Of a stretch of 13,704 nucleotides of DNA, positions 7,212 through 13,704 are shown piece after piece. Made by a program: the position numbers and the translations under genes. The stretch is from Ruminococcaceae bacterium UBA6842 (GTDB taxonomy: Bacteria > Bacillota > Clostridia > Oscillospirales > Acutalibacteraceae), in contig DKDS01000026.1 in the NCBI GenBank assembly GCA_002451855.1, forward strand, positions 28,863-42,566. Reading direction: 5' to 3'. Within the stretch, counting starts at the first letter, position 1. Each line of letters starts with the position of its first letter. The notes under the pieces are model-generated. The model did no database searches. It was not told the DNA's origin and worked only from the letters and a program-made list of their open reading frames with translations.

Positions 7212-8679
7212 TTGGTTCTCCTTTGCTCTCGTTATCCTGCGGCGCATCGCCCGTTTCTTCCGTTTGAGCCGCAGTCTCCGGCTCGTACAGCGGCAGAACT
7301 ATCGTAACGGTAGTCCCGACGCCCTCGGTGCTTTCTATAAATAAAAGTCCCTTATGCTGTTTTATTATCTCGTCCGCAACCGCAAGACCTATTCCCGAGC
7401 CCCTGACAGTCTTATTGGCTTTATAAAACTTTTCCTTTACACGGTCAATATCCTGCGCGGGTATACCTACTCCCGTATCCTTAACGGTAATTCTGGCGCA
7501 GCCCTCCTCGCTTGTCTGGTCAACAAGCACCTGACCGCCCTTTTCGGTATATTTGACCGCATTATCTATAATGTTGATAAACACCTGCTTTAATCGGTTC
7601 TGGTCTCCTAAGACCAGAGTGTCCTCAGCGGGACGGGTGAATATAAGCTCGATACCCTGCTGTCTTGCAAGCTCGATATACATATCCACCGACTCGCCCA
7701 AAAGCTCGGAAACATTAAGCGGCTGGAAAACAACAGACAAGCGGCCTGTTTCCATTCTTGAAAAATCAAGCAGCTCCTCAACAAGCCCCGAAAGCCTGTC
7801 AGCCTCGGACAGAACCACATCAAGTCCTCTTTTAACAAGAGCCTCATCCGTTCCGACCGACATTTTCGCGGTCTCGCCCCAGCCCTTTATAGCGGTAAGC
7901 GGCGTTCTCAGCTCGTGCGATACCGAGGAAATGAAATCGTTCTTTAAATTTTCCGCCTCGGAAAGCTCCGCCGCCATATAATTTATCGTATCGCACAGCT
8001 CGCCGATTTCGTCGTTTTTCTTTATTTCTATTCGGGAATTAAAATCTCCCATAGCTATTTTACGGGCGATATTGCTTACATCTCTTATCGGTCTTACAAT
8101 GGAGCTTATAAAGAACAGTCCCGAAAACGCACAGAGCGCCAGTATTACCATTCCGGCAAAAACGAGCATAAGCACAAACCACAGTATGGTATGGTTAAGC
8201 GTTTTAAGCGAGCTTATCCACCTGTAAGCGCCCAAATATCTGCCGGCGGAATCGTAAATGACCGTGGTGCAGGCAAGCACCGGCTCGCCCTCCGCCGTTT
8301 TGGTCTTTACAGTCGCGCTGCCGCCGTTTTTCTTTGCCCTTTCGTAATCGGGCATACGCTGGTCGCTCGGCTGAAATCCCGTTGTTGTAACAACTATATT
8401 GTCGTGGCGGTCTATAACCTGTACCTCAAGCTTTGTTTTGCTTTCAAAATCACCCGCAAGCTCCACCGCCTTGTCCTTAAAGCCTGCGCCCGAAACAGAG
8501 GAAAGCGAATTGAATTCGTAGGTAAGGTCGTCTGCCATTACCTGCATACGCTCGGTATAAACGGAATTGAGAAATACCGAAAACGCCACTATAACCGTGC
8601 TTACTATGAGCACAACTATAAGAAACATATTAAAAAACCATCTTACCGCTATACTTTTAAATTTAATTTCAAGCTGCAC
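7204..8679 (-). CDS. Two-component sensor histidine kinase with HAMP domain, GTG start
   Basis: This membrane kinase should autophosphorylate on a histidine and pass phosphate to the regulator encoded just upstream. The order in 491 residues is: TM1 (about 17-38), an extracytoplasmic sensor of about 125 residues that looks PAS/Cache-like (KLEVQVIDRHDN near 83-94), TM2 (about 164-191), HAMP (192-244), HisKA with H255 in SSVSHELRTP, and an ATPase domain with N-box N373 in NIIDNAVKYT, DTGVGIP at 401-407 and GSGIGLAV at 427-434. A hydrophilic acidic tail covers 466-491. The start is GTG, fixed by AAAGGAGG 7 nt upstream. The input signal is unknown. Architecture resembles WalK/PhoR/ResE-like kinases, but no cytoplasmic PAS is evident and I assign no ortholog. 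Confidence 0.93.
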   Translation of the reverse strand: MQLEIKFKSIAVRWFFNMFLIVVLIVSTVIVAFSVFLNSVYTERMQVMADDLTYEFNSLSSVSGAGFKDKAVELAGDFESKTKLEVQVIDRHDNIVVTTTGFQPSDQRMPDYERAKKNGGSATVKTKTAEGEPVLACTTVIYDSAGRYLGAYRWISSLKTLNHTILWFVLMLVFAGMVILALCAFSGLFFISSIVRPIRDVSNIARKIAMGDFNSRIEIKKNDEIGELCDTINYMAAELSEAENLKNDFISSVSHELRTPLTAIKGWGETAKMSVGTDEALVKRGLDVVLSEADRLSGLVEELLDFSRMETGRLSVVFQPLNVSELLGESVDMYIELARQQGIELIFTRPAEDTLVLGDQNRLKQVFINIIDNAVKYTEKGGQVLVDQTSEEGCARITVKDTGVGIPAQDIDRVKEKFYKANKTVRGSGIGLAVADEIIKQHKGLLFIESTEGVGTTVTIVLPLYEPETAAQTEETGDAPQDNESKGEPNG

Positions 8680-8686
8680 GGTTATT

Positions 8687-8694
8687 CCTCCTTT
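8687..8694 (-). promoter_or_regulatory. Strong ribosome-binding site fixing the GTG start of the kinase
   Basis: The minus strand reads AAAGGAGG, an almost ideal Shine-Dalgarno sequence, 7 nt before GTG at 8679. It lies in the 33-nt gap after the response regulator, the longest gap inside the operon, so the kinase can be translated without coupling. Confidence 0.8.
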
Positions 8695-8712
8695 CGAGTT
8701 ATTTTATGCCTT

Positions 8713-9417
8713 TTAATGAGTGTTCCATTTATAACCCATTCCCCACACCGTTACAAGGTGCTTCGGAACAGACGGGTCGTCCTCTACCTTCATACGAAGT
8801 CTTCTTATGTTGACATCAACGATTTTTTCCTCGCCGAAATAATTTGTGCCCCAAACCTTATTGAGTATGTCGGTTCTGTCAAGCGCGGTATCGGGATTGT
8901 TGAAAAAATACTCTATCATCTGAAACTCAACCTGCGTAAGCTCGATGTTTTTGCCGTTTTTAAGCAGTGTTCTGCGGCGGAGATTGAGCGTAAATTCACC
9001 CAAGGTTATATCGTCCGCAGGTCTTACCTCCTGCTTTGCTGACTGCATTTCAACACGCCTGTAAAGCGAATCCACCCTTGCCAACAGCTCTGTCGGGCTG
9101 AACGGCTTTGTTATATAATCGTCCGCCCCTATCATAAGTCCGCTTATTTTATCCATTTCCTGCGTTCTCGCGGTAAGCATTATAATTCCGAGCGTCGCGC
9201 TGCGTTTTCTCAATTCCTTGCAAAGAGTAAAACCGTCCATTCCCGGCATTGAAATATCAAGCAGGGCAATATCAAATCCCTCCGCGTCGTTGTCGTAAAT
9301 ATCGAGCGCCTCTTCGCCTGAGCCTGCCTCTACTATGGTGTAACCGACCCTTTTAAGGTTGATTGCCTCAAATTCACGAATAGCCGCCTCGTCCTCAACA
9401 ATCATTATCCGTTTCAT
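8713..9417 (-). CDS. OmpR/PhoB-family response regulator
   Basis: This cytoplasmic transcription factor of 234 residues should be phosphorylated by the kinase encoded next. The receiver domain (about 1-120) has the acidic pocket E8-D9, phosphoacceptor D54 in LLDISMPGMDGF, the conserved Thr in MLTART and the Lys in YITKPFSP. A winged-helix DNA-binding domain (about 133-234) ends with VNIRRLRMKVEDDP, VTVWGMGYKW and a short tail, typical of OmpR/PhoB proteins. The ATG at 9417 was chosen because GGAG lies 8 nt upstream and MKRIMIVEDE matches family N-termini; an in-frame TTG at 9441 overlapping the previous gene is less likely. It is 16 nt after the lipoprotein gene. The 11-bp repeat at the operon promoter is a candidate target (inference). 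Confidence 0.94.
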   Translation of the reverse strand: MKRIMIVEDEAAIREFEAINLKRVGYTIVEAGSGEEALDIYDNDAEGFDIALLDISMPGMDGFTLCKELRKRSATLGIIMLTARTQEMDKISGLMIGADDYITKPFSPTELLARVDSLYRRVEMQSAKQEVRPADDITLGEFTLNLRRRTLLKNGKNIELTQVEFQMIEYFFNNPDTALDRTDILNKVWGTNYFGEEKIVDVNIRRLRMKVEDDPSVPKHLVTVWGMGYKWNTH

Positions 9418-9433
9418 ATTTTCACTCCGTTCC

Positions 9434-10750
9434 TCAGTCAATCAGCTTAAAGTTCTTTCGTACATCCTCTTCCGTGATTTCTTCGCCCGCTCCCTTTCCG
9501 ATTTTGCAAAGATAGGAGGAAATACCGTCGTGCGTTATTTCGCTGTAACCCTTATTTTTATATTTGCCGGCGTCCCAATCGGATTTTTTCACCGTCATAA
9601 AGCTTACAAGCATATTCCCCGGCATACCGGAAGCACTGTCGTAGCTGTATATTTCTCTTAAATGCGCGGAAGCGTCCTTTAAAACCGCAATTTTACCCGA
9701 CCATTTTGAAGATATCGTATAATAATAGCCGTCCGTATCGTTTATCATTGCGGTTACCTGATTGGTAAGCGTTTCGCCGTTATAAGAACACCAGTTTGTA
9801 AGGTAAAGCTTTTCGCCGTTTCCGAAGTCCGTTAAGGACGGTACGCTTTCCTGCACGGGGATCTCCACTATACCGTCGCCGTTTATATCCTTAACGCTGT
9901 ACCCCGCGGAGCGGAGCGTAGCTACCGTTTCCCTTGATTCCGAATTTAAAAGCGGATTCATAAGAAGATTTTTTTCAACGAAAAGAACCTCGGTCACCGC
10001 GCCTATTCCCTTTATTTCGTCTATATACACGGCAGGCTTGCCTGATGAAAGCGTTGAAACCACGGGATCGTTTATGCTTTTTACCGTGCGGTCAAGCTCG
10101 CAGAAATAAAGCATATTAAGTCCGTTATTACCGAGATTGTAAACCGCCGCCGAGTTACGCTGTTCGGACGAATTGAAATCAATTATCAGGACCTCTCCCA
10201 AGCCGTCCTCATTTATATCACAACAGACAAAATTACTGTATTTCTGAAGCGTGCGCTGTGTGAGAGTATTGTTTTTGAACGAATACACCGCAAGCTGCAT
10301 TTCGCTTGTTCCGTATATTTCCCAACCGACAAGTATTTCCTCGGCACCGTCGCCGTCAAGGTCATAAAAATCTATGCGGTCTATTCCGCCGGCGTTCATA
10401 CCCATCTGTGTGCAGGACACCCATTTGCCGCCTTGCTTGCAAATGACATTTATGTATATCGTCTGCGTATTATTTTCGTTACGGCTGTAAAAAGCGAACG
10501 CCTCCAGCACGCCGTCCGCGTTCACATCGTTTTGTACAACGGCGGAGCGGTAATTCCCCTTTGTGGGGTATTTAAGCGTATACTCTCCGCCCGCGCTTGC
10601 TTTTATAGCCGCCGCGATAGGAGCTATGTCTCCTGACAAAGCAGGCGGACTTAAAAGCTCGGCAGTGTCCGTTGTAAACGCTTCGCAGCCGCAAAGCAGA
10701 AAGCACAGCGCCGCCGCCGTACATAAAAAAGCGTATTTTATGCGTTTCAC
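9434..10750 (-). CDS. FG-GAP/VCBS-like repeat lipoprotein, first gene of the operon, GTG start
   Basis: This is a predicted exported lipoprotein of 438 residues. A basic start (KRIK) and hydrophobic stretch (7-20) end in the lipobox LCGC with C22 as lipidated residue. The mature part has calcium-loop motifs of the Dx[DN]xDG type: DVNADG (75-80), DLDGDG (130-135), DINEDG (178-183) and DINGDG (288-293), each followed by an aliphatic/acidic segment such as EEILVGW. This is the FG-GAP/integrin-like beta-propeller pattern. The GTG start at 10750 has AAGGGAGG 7 nt upstream and is the start that puts the signal sequence at the N-terminus; an in-frame extension to 10786 is unlikely. Function is unknown. 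Its place before a two-component system suggests an envelope role linked to signal perception or output, which is inference. Confidence 0.88.
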   Translation of the reverse strand: MKRIKYAFLCTAAALCFLLCGCEAFTTDTAELLSPPALSGDIAPIAAAIKASAGGEYTLKYPTKGNYRSAVVQNDVNADGVLEAFAFYSRNENNTQTIYINVICKQGGKWVSCTQMGMNAGGIDRIDFYDLDGDGAEEILVGWEIYGTSEMQLAVYSFKNNTLTQRTLQKYSNFVCCDINEDGLGEVLIIDFNSSEQRNSAAVYNLGNNGLNMLYFCELDRTVKSINDPVVSTLSSGKPAVYIDEIKGIGAVTEVLFVEKNLLMNPLLNSESRETVATLRSAGYSVKDINGDGIVEIPVQESVPSLTDFGNGEKLYLTNWCSYNGETLTNQVTAMINDTDGYYYTISSKWSGKIAVLKDASAHLREIYSYDSASGMPGNMLVSFMTVKKSDWDAGKYKNKGYSEITHDGISSYLCKIGKGAGEEITEEDVRKNFKLID

Positions 10751-10757
10751 CTGTCCG

Positions 10758-10765
10758 CCTCCCTT
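10758..10765 (-). promoter_or_regulatory. Ribosome-binding site fixing the GTG start of the lipoprotein gene
   Basis: The minus strand reads AAGGGAGG, 7 nt before the GTG at 10750. Together with the lipoprotein signal sequence that follows, this sets the start 36 nt inside the longest open frame. Confidence 0.75.
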
Positions 10766-10772
10766 AAAATTC

Positions 10773-10825
10773 AAATAAAGACACACATATTGATTATATC
10801 ACACACCCCTCGAAAAATAAAGACA
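10773..10825. repeat. 11-bp direct repeat bracketing the operon promoter
   Basis: AAATAAAGACA occurs at 10773-10783 and again at 10815-10825, in the same orientation and 42 bp apart, about four helical turns. One copy covers the -35 region and the other the transcription start region of the minus-strand promoter. Same-face spacing fits binding sites for a dimeric regulator, with the OmpR-type regulator of this operon the nearest candidate. In AT-rich DNA an 11-bp match could be chance. Confidence 0.5.
10793..10801 (-). promoter_or_regulatory. Extended -10 promoter of the eleven-gene operon
   Basis: The minus strand reads TGATATAAT, a TGn extension followed by a perfect -10 hexamer (10798 down to 10793), 42 nt before the GTG start. 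The -35 position (about 10816-10821) reads TTTATT, a weak match, as often seen with extended -10 promoters. The implied transcript would start near 10786 with a short leader of about 36 nt. It is the only good promoter I see for the run of genes down to cysS. Confidence 0.65.
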
Positions 10826-10945
10826 TTTTTATTATTATTTAATACCGCTCTCAATTAAAGGACGCTTTATGCGTATGGTATAAATTTTATTATTATATGT
10901 GTATAAAATATTATTGAATATTTTTTCGAAAAAGCTCTTTTTATG

Positions 10946-10973
10946 TCGACGATTTTGTGTTATTATATATATG
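10946..10973 (+). promoter_or_regulatory. Tentative promoter of the PRPP synthetase gene
   Basis: TCGACG at 10946-10951 (four of six matches to TTGACA) and TATATG at 10968-10973 are 16 bp apart and end 24 nt before the ATG. Overlapping TATTAT at 10961 and upstream TATA-like hexamers, including one with a TGn extension at 10876-10884, are alternatives, so the exact site is uncertain. Confidence 0.35.
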
Positions 10974-10997
10974 AATTAAAAAAACGGAGGACTGAAA

Positions 10998-12128
10998 ATG
11001 GCAAGTATTGATTTTAAGCATACTCCTTACGGCGACTTGGCTCTTATAAGTATGCGCGGCAGTGAGGATATTGCGTCACAGGTGGATTATTACCTTAAGC
11101 AATGGCGAAACATTCCCGAGGATGAATCGTTTGTTATTCAGCCGAATTGCCCGAGATTCGGAACAGGCGAAGCAAAGGCAGTTCTAAAGCACACCGCGAG
11201 AGGACTGGACGCCTACATTCTCTGCGATTGCTTTAATTACAGCGTAACCTACAAAATGTACGGACAGACCGTACCGATGAGTCCCGACGACCATTATCAG
11301 GACCTTAAAAGAATAATCGCGGCATTGGGCGGCAAAGCAAGAAGAATAACCGTTATTATGCCGATGCTTTACGAGGGAAGACAGCACAGAAGAACCGCCC
11401 GTGAGTCTATGGACTGTGCAATGGCGCTTCAGGAGCTGGTTGCGATGGGCGTTAAAAACATTGTCACCTTCGACGCTCACGACCCCCGTGTAAACAATGC
11501 CATTCCGCTTGACGGCTTTGACAATGTTCAGGCTGCCTACCAGATGATCAAAGCCCTCTTAAAAACAGTGCCTGACATCAAGCTCGACCGTGACCATACC
11601 ATGATAGTTTCCCCCGACGAGGGCGGTATGGGCAGATGCATTTATTACTCCTCCGTTTTAGGCTTAGAGCTCGGTATGTTCTATAAGCGCCGCAACTATT
11701 CGGTAATAGTAAACGGCAGAAACCCGATTGAAGCTCACGAATTCTTGGGTAACGACATTACCGGCAAGGACCTTATACTTGTTGACGATATGATTTCCTC
11801 GGGCGAATCTATGCTCGATATTGCCGCAAAGCTTAAGGAAAAGGGTGCGGGAAGAATATTCATTTTCTCTACATTCGGTCTTTTTGTTGAGGGCTTTGAG
11901 AAGTTCGACGAATACTACCGTGACGGCAAAATAGACAAGATATTCACAACAAACCTTATATATCAGCCCAAAGAGCTTTTGGAGCGCGAATGGTATTGCA
12001 GCGTCAATATGTCGAAATACATTGCTCTTTTGGTTGAAACTCTTAATCTTGACAATTCGATAAGCAGTCTTCTCGATCCTGTTGACCGCATAAAGAAAAT
12101 TGTCTCAAAATACGAGCAGAATAAATAA
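10998..12128 (+). CDS. Divergent ribose-phosphate pyrophosphokinase (PRPP synthetase)-like protein
   Basis: The expected reaction is ribose-5-phosphate plus ATP to PRPP plus AMP, feeding purine, pyrimidine, histidine and NAD synthesis in the cytoplasm. The 376 residues align by eye with PRPP synthetases: GRQHRRTARESM (127-138) at the site of the usual RQDRKxRxREPI, FDAHDP (158-163) for the DLHA flag, VSPDEGGMGR (204-213), KRR (230-232) for the catalytic Lys-x-Arg segment and the PRPP loop VDDMISSGE (262-270). It is about 60 residues longer than the usual 315, with extra sequence around 165-200 and at the C-terminus. Motif changes such as RQHRR and AHDP mark a divergent subgroup. The ATG has GGAGG 7 nt upstream. 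It is monocistronic, ending in a strong terminator. A related phosphoribosyltransferase-fold enzyme is the main alternative. Confidence 0.85.
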   Translation: MASIDFKHTPYGDLALISMRGSEDIASQVDYYLKQWRNIPEDESFVIQPNCPRFGTGEAKAVLKHTARGLDAYILCDCFNYSVTYKMYGQTVPMSPDDHYQDLKRIIAALGGKARRITVIMPMLYEGRQHRRTARESMDCAMALQELVAMGVKNIVTFDAHDPRVNNAIPLDGFDNVQAAYQMIKALLKTVPDIKLDRDHTMIVSPDEGGMGRCIYYSSVLGLELGMFYKRRNYSVIVNGRNPIEAHEFLGNDITGKDLILVDDMISSGESMLDIAAKLKEKGAGRIFIFSTFGLFVEGFEKFDEYYRDGKIDKIFTTNLIYQPKELLEREWYCSVNMSKYIALLVETLNLDNSISSLLDPVDRIKKIVSKYEQNK

Positions 12129-12147
12129 ATATCCCTGTCTTAGGCAG

Positions 12148-12193
12148 AAAAAACAACGGCTGTTGCGTTTTTGCAACAGCCGTTGTTTTTTTT
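12148..12193. terminator. Bidirectional intrinsic terminator between convergent genes
   Basis: A perfect 15-bp stem pairs AACAACGGCTGTTGC (12152-12166) with 12173-12187 around a GTTTTT loop. It is extended by A-tract/T-tract pairing, with six or more T residues after the stem on the plus strand. The A-tract before the stem becomes a U-tract when read on the minus strand. It can therefore end both the PRPP synthetase transcript and the converging GNAT transcript, whose stop codon is at 12208. Confidence 0.93.
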
Positions 12194-12207
12194 AATAAAT
12201 CCACAAT

Positions 12208-12723
12208 TTAATCTATCATTGAAAACGGGAAATAAAGTCCGTCAAGAAAGCGTGCTCTGTCCGAGCGGTACATTGCGGTAAAGCCGTATTCTCCGTTTGC
12301 CCTCTCTCCCACCGACAGCGGTATAAATTCCTTTATCGGGGCGGCGTACTTATCACACTTTTTAAAGGTAAAAGCGGTGAATTTTTTAAAACCGCATCTT
12401 TCATAGAACGGTACAAGCCTTTCGTCGGCAGGAACAAGGAACTGTGTTTTGCCGTCCTGCCGCAGTGAGTTTATAAGCTCGGTCATATATCCTCTGCCTC
12501 TTAAAGCCTTTCGCGTTGCTGCGCCGTAAATATACACCGCTTCCTCGGCTTCATTACCGTCATACAGCTCGCACGGAAGCGCAAAAAGCATAGCGGCGGT
12601 TTGCCCGTCCCTTTCTGCCGTGCGGCAATATTTAAAGCAATTTCGAAACAGCTTATCCTCAAATTCGGTATCGGGATCGCAAAACGCTTCCCTGTATATA
12701 AGCCTGCATTCTCTCTCGCTCAT
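12208..12723 (-). CDS. GNAT-family N-acetyltransferase
   Basis: This 171-residue cytoplasmic protein has the GNAT fold, which transfers an acetyl group from acetyl-CoA to an amine; the substrate cannot be read from sequence. Motif A spans about 63-90, with a beta strand (VYIYGAAT) followed by the pyrophosphate-binding loop RGRGYM (75-80). The sequence FLVPADERLVPFYERCGF near 100-115 is the typical motif B region, where the tyrosine-phenylalanine helix precedes the last strands. The ATG at 12723 was chosen over an upstream in-frame start at 12759 because AAAGG lies about 6 nt upstream and only one base separates it from the stop of the DUF2156 gene. That layout implies translational coupling and a shared role. 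It ends 14 bp before the bidirectional terminator. Confidence 0.88.
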   Translation of the reverse strand: MSERECRLIYREAFCDPDTEFEDKLFRNCFKYCRTAERDGQTAAMLFALPCELYDGNEAEEAVYIYGAATRKALRGRGYMTELINSLRQDGKTQFLVPADERLVPFYERCGFKKFTAFTFKKCDKYAAPIKEFIPLSVGERANGEYGFTAMYRSDRARFLDGLYFPFSMID

Positions 12724-12724
12724 A

Positions 12725-13606
12725 TTACACCTTTGGTATACAAGTATACTTTTTAACAAACATTTCGGGACGGTAGGAAAGCTTTGCCTTTCTCAGTCCC
12801 TCAAGACCCAAATCGTCCTCACGGTTTATATATTTGTAATCGGAAAGCTCGTTTTTCGCAAATTCTCGGTTTATGACAGAGTATGCCGTGTCGTACTGCT
12901 TGAGTGCTTTTTCAAAATGTATATCGTAAACCTCGCCGTTAATGGGCGAGCCTACCGTAAAGGCGACCGCATTGCCGTCTGCATATATCGCTCCGCCCTT
13001 TGCGCCCAAAAGCTTCATATTATCAAGCACAGTGACGATACCGTTTTTTTCACAAATCATATGGCGGTTACTTTTGTATGAATTTTCATCGTACCAAAGC
13101 TCCGCGCACCGCTTTATATTGCTTATATTTTCCTCTGTTATGGGTCTGTATTCCCAGTTGTATTGCTTTGAAAAAGCGCTTATATGATTTCTTTTGCCGT
13201 GATATTTCTTTCCGCTGAGTGTAGCAAGATTTTCCCTTAAATAAACATAATCGAAGGCGTCTCTTTCCTCGCAAAGCTCATAGTCGGCGCCGAGAAAATC
13301 CTCAAGCTCGTCGAGACGTTTGCCGTCCTGCACCCAAAACTTAGGGTATTTTTCTCCGGTATACTCCCTTATAAGCTCTATCCCTTTGTGAAAATCATCT
13401 CCGAATGGCAAACGGAATACAGTGTCCCTGCCCTCTCCCGATTTGATTATAAGCTGACCGTCCTCGGTCGCCCACATATTCTTATACGATTCCTGCCAGA
13501 CAAATAAATTTATAAATGCGCTTTCGCAGGAAAACTCGCCGTCGCCGTCAATATATCTGCCTAAAATTTCCTTATCACCGAGTTCTATCGGTTTGAACCT
13601 GAGCAT
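12725..13606 (-). CDS. DUF2156 protein, lysylphosphatidylglycerol synthase C-terminal-like fold
   Basis: This 293-residue protein resembles the DUF2156/LPG_synthase_C family, which has a double-GNAT fold and includes the catalytic part of MprF-type aminoacyl-phosphatidylglycerol synthases. Typical features are SGKKYHGKRNHISAF (131-145) at the start of the second half, YDIHFEKAL (227-235) and the C-terminal YINREDDLGLEGLRKAKLSY (259-278) followed by P280. There are no membrane segments, so unlike MprF it lacks a flippase part and should be soluble or peripheral. Whether it uses aminoacyl-tRNA or acyl-CoA is not visible. The ATG at 13606 is preceded by AAGGAAGG. It follows the partial upstream gene by 14 nt and is coupled to the GNAT gene. 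RefSeq-style naming would be phosphatidylglycerol lysyltransferase domain-containing protein. Confidence 0.85.
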   Translation of the reverse strand: MLRFKPIELGDKEILGRYIDGDGEFSCESAFINLFVWQESYKNMWATEDGQLIIKSGEGRDTVFRLPFGDDFHKGIELIREYTGEKYPKFWVQDGKRLDELEDFLGADYELCEERDAFDYVYLRENLATLSGKKYHGKRNHISAFSKQYNWEYRPITEENISNIKRCAELWYDENSYKSNRHMICEKNGIVTVLDNMKLLGAKGGAIYADGNAVAFTVGSPINGEVYDIHFEKALKQYDTAYSVINREFAKNELSDYKYINREDDLGLEGLRKAKLSYRPEMFVKKYTCIPKV

Positions 13607-13620
13607 AATACCTTCCTTTT

Positions 13621-13704
13621 TTATTCCTGTGAAGACTCAGACGAAGAAGAGCCTGCCGAAGAATTTTGTACGGCGGCCTCCTCCTCTGCCTTTCTCACAT
13701 CTGC
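13621..13704 (-). CDS. C-terminus of an unidentified protein, cut by window edge
   Basis: The last 84 bases read as 27 open codons plus TAA on the minus strand, ending in a Ser/Glu-rich low-complexity tail (about SSAGSSSSESSQE) after an Ala/Glu-rich helix-like stretch. The open frame, the 14-nt spacing to the following DUF2156 gene and the shared strand make a real gene end likely. Such tails are common on exported or membrane-anchored Firmicutes proteins, but the visible part is too short to identify the product. Confidence 0.6.
   Translation of the reverse strand, partial: ADVRKAEEEAAVQNSSAGSSSSESSQE

Larger units (their letters stand above)
10751..10997. other. AT-rich divergent intergenic region
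   Basis: This 247-bp stretch separates the minus-strand operon from the plus-strand PRPP synthetase gene. It carries both ribosome sites, a minus-strand extended -10 promoter, an 11-bp direct repeat around that promoter, and AT-rich DNA with several TATA-like plus-strand hexamers (10879-10884, 10902-10907, 10961-10973). GTATAAA occurs at 10878 and 10901. I see no plausible small gene or structured RNA in it. Confidence 0.8.

Noticed and set aside
7599..7618. An 8-bp stem with a 4-base loop (CTGGTCT / AGACCAG) inside the kinase gene.
   Set aside because: It encodes the ordinary residues LVLGDQN of the ATPase domain, has no T-tract, and sits mid-gene, so it is probably incidental.
8191..9042. 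A 283-codon plus-strand open frame across the kinase/regulator boundary.
   Set aside because: Antisense to conserved kinase and winged-helix sequence; composition is basic and Tyr-rich, as expected of a shadow frame.
10878..10907. GTATAAA repeated at 10878 and 10901 in the divergent intergenic region.
   Set aside because: A 7-bp match in very AT-rich DNA is expected by chance; mentioned only as possible alternative promoter elements.
1..13704. Search by eye for CRISPR arrays, insertion sequences, tRNA/rRNA genes, toxin-antitoxin or defence genes.
   Set aside because: No spaced repeats, transposase motifs, cloverleaf-like sequences or defence-family motifs were seen; nearly all of the window is explained by housekeeping genes.

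Overview
The window looks like chromosomal core DNA from a Firmicute of class Clostridia, most likely an Oscillospirales/Ruminococcaceae-type gut anaerobe. This rests on family resemblance and layout, not on a search: strong AGGAGG-like ribosome sites, several GTG/TTG starts, a short EpsC-type serine acetyltransferase, recA-recX-rimO-pgsA in one run, yqhQ next to prmC, and a long divergent PRPP synthetase. By eye the base composition is moderate, with AT-rich intergenic DNA.

Region 1 (1-10750, minus strand) is one dense eleven-gene run with gaps of 33 nt or less and several overlaps. In transcription order it holds: an FG-GAP lipoprotein, an OmpR-type response regulator, a HAMP sensor histidine kinase, yqhQ (DUF1385), prmC, recA, recX, rimO, pgsA, a CysE/EpsC serine acetyltransferase, and cysS (its 3' end lies beyond the left edge). 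A good extended -10 element (10793-10801) precedes the first gene. A regulatory/envelope module therefore leads an operon for translation-factor and ribosome modification (PrmC, RimO), recombination (RecA, RecX), phospholipid synthesis (PgsA) and cysteine synthesis and charging (CysE, CysS).

Region 2 (10751-10997) is an AT-rich divergent intergenic region. It carries the minus-strand promoter, an 11-bp direct repeat bracketing that promoter, and a less certain plus-strand promoter.

Region 3 (10998-12128, plus strand) is a single gene for a divergent 376-residue PRPP synthetase-like protein. A strong bidirectional terminator hairpin (12148-12193) follows it.

Region 4 (12208-13704, minus strand) is the end of another operon: the C-terminus of an unidentified protein with a Ser/Glu-rich tail, a DUF2156-type protein (lysyl-phosphatidylglycerol synthase C-terminal fold) and a coupled GNAT acetyltransferase.

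I see no mobile element, CRISPR array, tRNA, rRNA or riboswitch. I do not see a clear undescribed system. The best leads are the lipoprotein/two-component module heading the recA operon with its repeat-flanked promoter, the divergent PRPP synthetase, and the soluble DUF2156-GNAT pair.
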